A DNA stretch of 37,774 nt from SAR116 cluster bacterium AG-337-N21 (GTDB lineage: Bacteria; Pseudomonadota; Alphaproteobacteria; Puniceispirillales; Marisalimonadaceae), in NCBI GenBank assembly GCA_003282145.1, contig QBZZ01000022.1, forward strand, positions 1 through 37,774, in the 5' to 3' direction. Below, piece by piece: positions 32,826 to 37,774 of this stretch. The position numbers were made by a program, and so were the translations under genes. The first letter of the stretch is position 1. Every line of letters starts with the position of its first letter. The notes below the pieces were generated by a model that was not told where the DNA came from, did no database searches, and saw nothing but the letters and a program-made list of their open reading frames with translations.

Positions 32826-34166
32826 ATGGAAAATAACAGCAACAATCCCATATATTCTGTAGGTGAATTTTCTCACGTAATTAAAAAATTAGTCGAGACA
32901 AATTTTAGTTATGTTCGTATTAGAGGTGAAATTTCACGCCCGTCATTTCCTGGATCAGGTCACGTCTATTTTACTCTAAAAGATACAGATGGGACTATTG
33001 CAGCAATAATCTGGAAATATACTATGCCAAGACTTTCAATTAGACCTGAAGAAGGAATAGAAGTCATTTGTACTGGCAAAATCACAACTTTCGCAGGGCA
33101 ATCAAAATATCAAATAATAGTAGATAGTATGGAGGTTGCAGGTGAGGGCGCTCTTCTTAAAATGCTTGAAGATAGAAGAAAAAAACTACTTGCTGAAGGA
33201 TTATTTAAACAAGAGCATAAAAAAGCAATACCTTACCTTCCTCAAATAATAGGTGTCATCACAAGCCCCTCAGGGGCGGTTATAAAAGATATTTTACATA
33301 GATTATCAGATCGCTTCCCATCACATGTTTATTTATGGCCTGTCGCTGTTCAAGGTGAGGGATCAGCGCAACAAATAGCAAATGCCATAGAAAAGTTTAA
33401 CCAATTTACAGATCAAACAGATATCAAGAAACCGGATCTACTTATTGTTGCTCGAGGTGGAGGAAGTTTAGAGGATCTATGGTCATTTAATGAGGAGATC
33501 GTAGTAAGAGCAGTTTTTAATAGTTCAATACCGGTAATTTCAGCAGTAGGGCATGAAACTGATACAACATTGATTGACTTTGTATCTGATTTAAGAGCGC
33601 CGACACCAACTGGAGCAGCAGAAAAGTCAGTGCCAGTTAGAGATGAATTAATAGCTAGAATCGATGAGCTAAACTTAAGACTTAAAACCTCATTTTCTAA
33701 TAAATTAAATAATAATAAAGATAGACTTAATAATCTTATTAAACTATTAGGAAAACCCGACCAGATATTTGATAATAAAAACCAAAAGTTAGATTTCATT
33801 TATAAAGATATTGAAAACTTGTTTAAGAATATTTTTGTGGAGCAAAAAAACAAAATTACTCAATACGCTCAAAGATTAATACCACCAAAAGTATTAATAA
33901 GTAATCTTGATTCAAAACAACAACTGTTAGATACAAAATTTAAAAATTATTTAGAAAATATTTTAACAAACAAAGAAACAAAATTAAATTCATTAGGTCA
34001 GTTATTGGAAGCATCTAGTTTTAACAGGGTACTTGATAGAGGCTTTGTGCTAGTAATGGATAATAATGGGAAACCAATTAAATTAAGTAGTAATGCCCCT
34101 AAAAATGAAAAAGTTAAGATAAAGTTTTCAGACGAAATTCGATCAGCACAATTGGATATAAATTAA
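32826..34166 (+). CDS. xseA: exodeoxyribonuclease VII large subunit
   Basis: Large subunit of exonuclease VII, degrading single-stranded DNA in the cytoplasm. The N-terminal OB fold ([24 protein letters not shown]) and the catalytic-domain segments [31 protein letters not shown] and [24 protein letters not shown] are characteristic. A coiled-coil stretch (about 280-390) follows, then the C-terminal strand [10 protein letters not shown]. At 446 residues it is complete. The small subunit gene xseB is not adjacent. There is no clear Shine-Dalgarno sequence before the ATG. It converges on the secretion adaptor gene with a 33-base gap. Confidence 0.95.
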   Translation: MENNSNNPIYSVGEFSHVIKKLVETNFSYVRIRGEISRPSFPGSGHVYFTLKDTDGTIAAIIWKYTMPRLSIRPEEGIEVICTGKITTFAGQSKYQIIVDSMEVAGEGALLKMLEDRRKKLLAEGLFKQEHKKAIPYLPQIIGVITSPSGAVIKDILHRLSDRFPSHVYLWPVAVQGEGSAQQIANAIEKFNQFTDQTDIKKPDLLIVARGGGSLEDLWSFNEEIVVRAVFNSSIPVISAVGHETDTTLIDFVSDLRAPTPTGAAEKSVPVRDELIARIDELNLRLKTSFSNKLNNNKDRLNNLIKLLGKPDQIFDNKNQKLDFIYKDIENLFKNIFVEQKNKITQYAQRLIPPKVLISNLDSKQQLLDTKFKNYLENILTNKETKLNSLGQLLEASSFNRVLDRGFVLVMDNNGKPIKLSSNAPKNEKVKIKFSDEIRSAQLDIN

Positions 34167-34199
34167 AAAGAAAATAGTTATATTATTATTGTATGATTT

Positions 34200-35525
34200 T
34201 TAAAAATTATTCACAGAAAACATAGCTAAAAAATGATTAGCAAGTGTCTTATTGATTTTCGCTTCAAACCAGATATTTTCTCTAAAAGAGTTATCAATTA
34301 TGCGTTTAAAAGGTGCTAAAATATTCTCTATTAAATTTCTTTTGGCTATTACAACACTACAAATTACTTCTAAACCTGGTAGAATTTTAAACTCTTGGGT
34401 TTCACTTAAAAATTTACTTTCATTTAACTCAATGAAAATTTGATAATATGGTATTGAGTTTTGATCGTTTATACTATCTGGGCTTATTGTTTTTATCTTT
34501 CCTTTAAGAGGTCTAAACATCGAAGAATGTGAGCCCGCAAGTTTTACATCAACATTTTGATCTATCTTAACAAAGCCAATATCTGATACCGAAAGTTTTG
34601 ACTTAATTATAAATTTTCCGTCATTAGGCACTATTTCTAGAATATTCTCCCCTGGCTTTATTACCCCCCCTTCAGTAAAAAAGTTTATAGTTTTGACCAT
34701 GCCATCAATAGGAGATATGAGTGACTTTCTGCCAAGTTGATCATTATATTTATTTAATCTTTGGGTAAATTTTTCCCTTTCTTCTAAATAAATTTTTATT
34801 TGTCCTGTCATAAGTTCTTCAAAACGAACTTTTTTTAAATTTATATTTTTCTTAAGGATATTAATGTTAGATTTTAAATTCTCAAGTTTTCTGTTTTCTT
34901 CAATCATTTTAGTTTTTAATATTTGTAAGTTTCTCAACAAATCTATATGCGAGATTTCACTTGTTAAATTTTTTAATTTTAAATTTGAACTTATTTCAAT
35001 TTGTCTATTAAGTAATTTAAGAGATTTTCTATCCTCTAAAATTTTTGCATTTGCAAATGTGATTTCTAATCTATCAGCAATAATTTTTTCCTTTAATAAA
35101 CTTACTTCTGAATTTAATAAGCTCAATTTCGATTTATAATCATTATAAAAATTTTTTGTTATTTCTGAATAATTTTTTTTAAGTGTCGATGGATAAATAG
35201 GTTTGTTTCTTGTAGTTAAAGACTTGTATGTAATAATTCCAGCCTCTAAAAATGCTAGTCTTCCCATGATTTCACCTACTTCAGACTTTGAAGCAATTTG
35301 TTGAAATTCAATGAGAATATCTCCCTTTTTAACTATACTTCCCTCTTGAACATTTATTTTTTTAATTATTCCACCCTCTAAATGTTGTAAAGTTTTTACG
35401 TTATTTGTAGGTGTTATTGAGCCTGGTGCGTCAGCAACAATGTCAATGCTCGTATCATAAGCCCAAATTATGGACCCAAACATTATCATTAAAATAAAAA
35501 ATAGCACTAATCTAAGTTTGTTCAT
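34200..35525 (-). CDS. HlyD family type I secretion periplasmic adaptor
   Basis: Membrane-fusion protein of a type I secretion system, PrtE/AprE-like. It has one N-terminal transmembrane helix (about residues 4-23). A biotinyl-lipoyl-like half follows (TLQHLEGGIIKKINVQEGSIVKKGDILIEF). A long coiled-coil hairpin spans about 120-260, and then come the second lipoyl half (SPIDGMVKTINFFTEGGVIKPGENILEIVP) and a beta-barrel. At 441 residues the size is usual. It starts four bases after the ABC exporter stop, so the two are coupled. The outer-membrane TolC partner is not in the window. Confidence 0.9.
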   Translation of the reverse strand: MNKLRLVLFFILMIMFGSIIWAYDTSIDIVADAPGSITPTNNVKTLQHLEGGIIKKINVQEGSIVKKGDILIEFQQIASKSEVGEIMGRLAFLEAGIITYKSLTTRNKPIYPSTLKKNYSEITKNFYNDYKSKLSLLNSEVSLLKEKIIADRLEITFANAKILEDRKSLKLLNRQIEISSNLKLKNLTSEISHIDLLRNLQILKTKMIEENRKLENLKSNINILKKNINLKKVRFEELMTGQIKIYLEEREKFTQRLNKYNDQLGRKSLISPIDGMVKTINFFTEGGVIKPGENILEIVPNDGKFIIKSKLSVSDIGFVKIDQNVDVKLAGSHSSMFRPLKGKIKTISPDSINDQNSIPYYQIFIELNESKFLSETQEFKILPGLEVICSVVIAKRNLIENILAPFKRIIDNSFRENIWFEAKINKTLANHFLAMFSVNNF

Positions 35526-35529
35526 TTTT

Positions 35530-37158
35530 CTAATTTAATTTATTTCTAAAAATAAAGTCAGGCTGTTTTAAGTGATTTAAATTTATAATATTATTAGCTC
35601 CTTTAATGATTTCTTTATCATGAGATAAAATTATTATAGTTTTATTTTCTTTTTTAGCTTCATTTAAATATTTGTAATATATTTTAGAACCTTCTCTATC
35701 CATTCCTTCAGTAGGTTCATCAAAAATTATAATTGGGCCATCCGTTAAAGATGCTCTTGCTAAGGCTAGTCTTTTTTTAATTCCTAAGCTAAATTTAGAT
35801 CCTTCATTATCAATTAATGTTTCAATTCCTTTTTCTGTTTCTCCTAAATACTCATCAAGATTAAACCTAGAAATAGCTGAAACAATATTATTATCTGTAA
35901 TTCCGTCATTTATACTTAAAAAATTTTCTTTTATTGTACCCTCAAGAAAAATTGGCTCTTGAGTTACCGATACAAAATAATTTTTAAAATTTTCTTGGCT
36001 TATTTGTTCAATATTGATGTTATCTATCAATATTTCTCCTTTATCAGGTTTTTGTATACCTGTTATAATCCTAAAAAGTGTAGATTTACCAATTCCATTG
36101 TCTCCGGTCACAACTGTGATTGATCCTTTTTCAAATTTTAAAGACAAATTTTCAAAAATTGAAATCTTATGTTCAGGATATTGTAAACTAATTTTTCTTA
36201 ATTCTATTTTACCATTACATTTTTTTAAAGTTATTTTTCCATTTCTTTTAGGATATAGCTTTGATAGAGAATTAAAATCATTATCTAAGTCTCCATAATT
36301 CATGTTTTTTATCAAATCGTAAAAATTAATAATTGGTGAAAAAGTTTTGGCTATTAATATATTCAAAGCTATTAAAACACCAATTTCCATTTGTCCCTCA
36401 TATATACTTATACAAGCAACAAATATTACAAGCATTGATAAAAGTGATCTAATAAATGCGGTATTAAACTCAAATTTTTGTATTAAAGTAAAAAAACTTT
36501 TTTGGTTTTTATTAATTTTTTTTTCTTGCTCTTTAAACTTTTTAAAATACTTATCTATGTCACTATAAAGAGATATCGTTTGGAAGTTTTTTAAAAAATC
36601 TTTTTCTAAATAGTGATTTTTGTCCTTATCATTGTTAAGTTTATTTTGTTTAATGCGTTGACTTTTTGAAGAAAAAATTTTGAGTAAATATCCTATAATT
36701 ATAAATAAGATAAATAACAGGAAAACTGGCTTAGATAATAAATAAATTATTATAAGATGAACTATTATAAATGGAGAATCTAATAGACTTGTAATAATAT
36801 TAATTTCATTATTGTTAGATAAAACTCTATATTTTTTTAGTCTTTGAGGTAAATCTTTTATCAAGCTTAGTTTTTTATCTTCGAAGTTAATTTCACTTAA
36901 CTTTTGGAAATAATTGTTTGATTTCCTATTATCATTAAGCTGACTTTCTTCCAAAGAGATTATTCTATAATTTCTTAAAAACAACTCTAAAATTAATGCA
37001 AAAAATGTTCCTATTGTTAAAACATAAAGAGTGTCAGAAATGCCATGATTTAGGTATCTTGTGAGTGCTTGAATAACATATAAAGGTAAAGCTAAAGATA
37101 ATATATTTATCAATATTGTTGATACAATAAGATCTATTTTAAATAGTTTTCTTAACAT
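35530..37158 (-). CDS. type I secretion ABC transporter (PrtD-like)
   Basis: Fused membrane and ATPase exporter for RTX-type substrates. The protein opens directly with transmembrane helices (about 8-65, 128-160, 235-285), so the C39-like N-terminal domain of HlyB is absent and it resembles the shorter PrtD/AprD type. The ATPase has Walker A GDNGIGKST (352-360), Q-loop Q400, Walker B PIIIFDE (475-481) and H-loop H513. The ABC signature is divergent: SLGIKKR at 457-463, with SLGI where LSGGQ is usual. At 542 residues it is slightly short. It lies 15 bases after the RTX gene and four before the adaptor gene. Confidence 0.88.
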   Translation of the reverse strand: MLRKLFKIDLIVSTILINILSLALPLYVIQALTRYLNHGISDTLYVLTIGTFFALILELFLRNYRIISLEESQLNDNRKSNNYFQKLSEINFEDKKLSLIKDLPQRLKKYRVLSNNNEINIITSLLDSPFIIVHLIIIYLLSKPVFLLFILFIIIGYLLKIFSSKSQRIKQNKLNNDKDKNHYLEKDFLKNFQTISLYSDIDKYFKKFKEQEKKINKNQKSFFTLIQKFEFNTAFIRSLLSMLVIFVACISIYEGQMEIGVLIALNILIAKTFSPIINFYDLIKNMNYGDLDNDFNSLSKLYPKRNGKITLKKCNGKIELRKISLQYPEHKISIFENLSLKFEKGSITVVTGDNGIGKSTLFRIITGIQKPDKGEILIDNINIEQISQENFKNYFVSVTQEPIFLEGTIKENFLSINDGITDNNIVSAISRFNLDEYLGETEKGIETLIDNEGSKFSLGIKKRLALARASLTDGPIIIFDEPTEGMDREGSKIYYKYLNEAKKENKTIIILSHDKEIIKGANNIINLNHLKQPDFIFRNKLN

Positions 37159-37173
37159 TTTTCAAACAATTAA

Positions 37174-37774
37174 TTAAATTATTACAAAATCATTAGCGTC
37201 TAGGTCTGTTGATGCTACATTATTAAGTTTAATTTCCATATCAGTATCTGTGTCACCATCAATATCTATTGTTAAGAGTTTAGATGAATTATCGAACTTA
37301 GCTTCGGTGTTGCTTGTTCCTGTAAATGCATTATCACCTCTATAAGCAAATATTCCGTTAGTAATACCATTCAATAGTATCACTTCTCCTGGGTCAGTGG
37401 CATCAAAGTCAAAGATAGTTTCTTTGTCACTATCTTCTGATACTGCAGCTTCTGCAATTGAAGTGTATTGATAAGTATCGCCTCCACTTCCTCCTGTAAG
37501 ACTATCAATACCTAAACCACCAATAATTGTATCGCTGCCTGATCCACCATCTATGGTATCATTTCCTCCATTACCATTGATAGTGTCATTTCCAGCTCCT
37601 GCTTTAATAATATCTGCGCCACCTCCGCCACTTACTGAAATTGCTGAAGATGAGTTATTCACAAAATCAGCAACTGAAAAATTACTTGATGTTGTGTTTT
37701 GAATAATACCCACAAATTCATTTGTTGGAGTGTATTGCATGATTGTATGTGAAGCATTACTCCCAGTGCCTTGA
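37174..37774 (-). CDS. RTX calcium-binding secreted protein, 5' partial
   Basis: C-terminal part of an RTX protein, the likely substrate of the exporter downstream. The frame is open through the right edge of the window, continuing upstream of the Met at 37740 as QGTGSNASHTI, so the N-terminus is missing. About six glycine-aspartate nonapeptides (GAGNDTIN, GNGGNDTID and GGSGSDTII among them) should form a calcium-binding beta-roll. A serralysin-like C-terminal domain follows (TIFDFDATDPGEVILLNG), ending in LDANDFVII, a typical uncleaved type I secretion signal. The activity of the missing part is unknown; it could be an enzyme, an adhesin or a surface-layer protein. Confidence 0.88.
   Translation of the reverse strand, partial: QGTGSNASHTIMQYTPTNEFVGIIQNTTSSNFSVADFVNNSSSAISVSGGGGADIIKAGAGNDTINGNGGNDTIDGGSGSDTIIGGLGIDSLTGGSGGDTYQYTSIAEAAVSEDSDKETIFDFDATDPGEVILLNGITNGIFAYRGDNAFTGTSNTEAKFDNSSKLLTIDIDGDTDTDMEIKLNNVASTDLDANDFVII
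37471..37629 (-). repeat. degenerate 27-base tandem repeats encoding RTX nonapeptides
   Basis: About six 27-base units encode the motif GGxGxDxIx in the RTX gene. The units are conserved at glycine and aspartate codons but diverged elsewhere, so this is protein-level repetition rather than a recent DNA duplication. It would bind calcium ions outside the cell. Confidence 0.75.

Noticed and set aside
33413..33799. Minus-strand 128-codon reading frame inside xseA
   Set aside because: It is a shadow of the conserved XseA catalytic and coiled-coil region.
34195..34208. ATTTTTAAAAAT palindrome at the xseA/hlyD junction as a terminator
   Set aside because: The palindrome is all A and T with no loop, so it would not form a stable RNA hairpin.

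Overview
This is an AT-rich (roughly 30% GC by eye), tightly packed bacterial segment. Gene content and order point to a streamlined, probably marine, aerobic alphaproteobacterium: the backbone ribF-ileS-lspA-DUF3035-mutL, convergent rsmD-rluB, divergent tadA, and the divergent purD/xseA pair is a familiar alphaproteobacterial arrangement. I cannot name the genus. There are no tRNA or rRNA genes, insertion sequences, integrases or CRISPR arrays that I can see. No stretch over 300 bases lacks a gene; the longest gap is the 192 bases at 9413-9604.

Positions 2-2097 are the downstream part of an aerobic CO-dehydrogenase-type cluster: coxE (cut by the left edge), coxF and coxG, all accessory or maturation genes. 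After a lone prolyl-tRNA deacylase (2251-2802) comes a sulfur-oxidation (sox) operon, soxS-soxY-soxZ-soxC-soxD-soxB (2859-7710). It converges across a hairpin on a leftward two-gene unit for flavocytochrome c sulfide dehydrogenase: a monohaem cytochrome (9412-9092) and the FAD subunit FccB/SoxF (9022-7757). Together these predict oxidation of thiosulfate and sulfide in the periplasm, feeding electrons to cytochrome c. soxX and soxA are not in the window, and SoxD has only one haem domain.

Positions 9605-22776 are mixed metabolism and signalling: aconitase B; a membrane 7TMR-DISM adenylate cyclase followed by a lipoprotein metallo-hydrolase; a DSD1-type PLP enzyme; a DjlA-like co-chaperone; a TauD/TfdA dioxygenase paired with a GMC oxidoreductase; two different gamma-glutamylcyclotransferase-fold proteins on the opposite strand bracketing that pair; and an MscS channel.

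Positions 22918-34166 are core housekeeping: FAD synthesis, isoleucyl-tRNA synthetase, lipoprotein signal peptidase, mismatch repair, rRNA and tRNA modification, purine synthesis and exonuclease VII. The right end (34200-37774, minus strand) is a type I secretion operon: an RTX calcium-binding substrate cut by the window edge, a PrtD-like ABC exporter and an HlyD-like adaptor.

I did not find a clearly novel system. The best leads are the minimal SoxD in a sox operon without soxXA, the tauD-GMC pair bracketed by two cyclotransferase-fold genes, the cyclase/lipoprotein-hydrolase pair, and a perfect 24-base palindrome between ribF and ileS.
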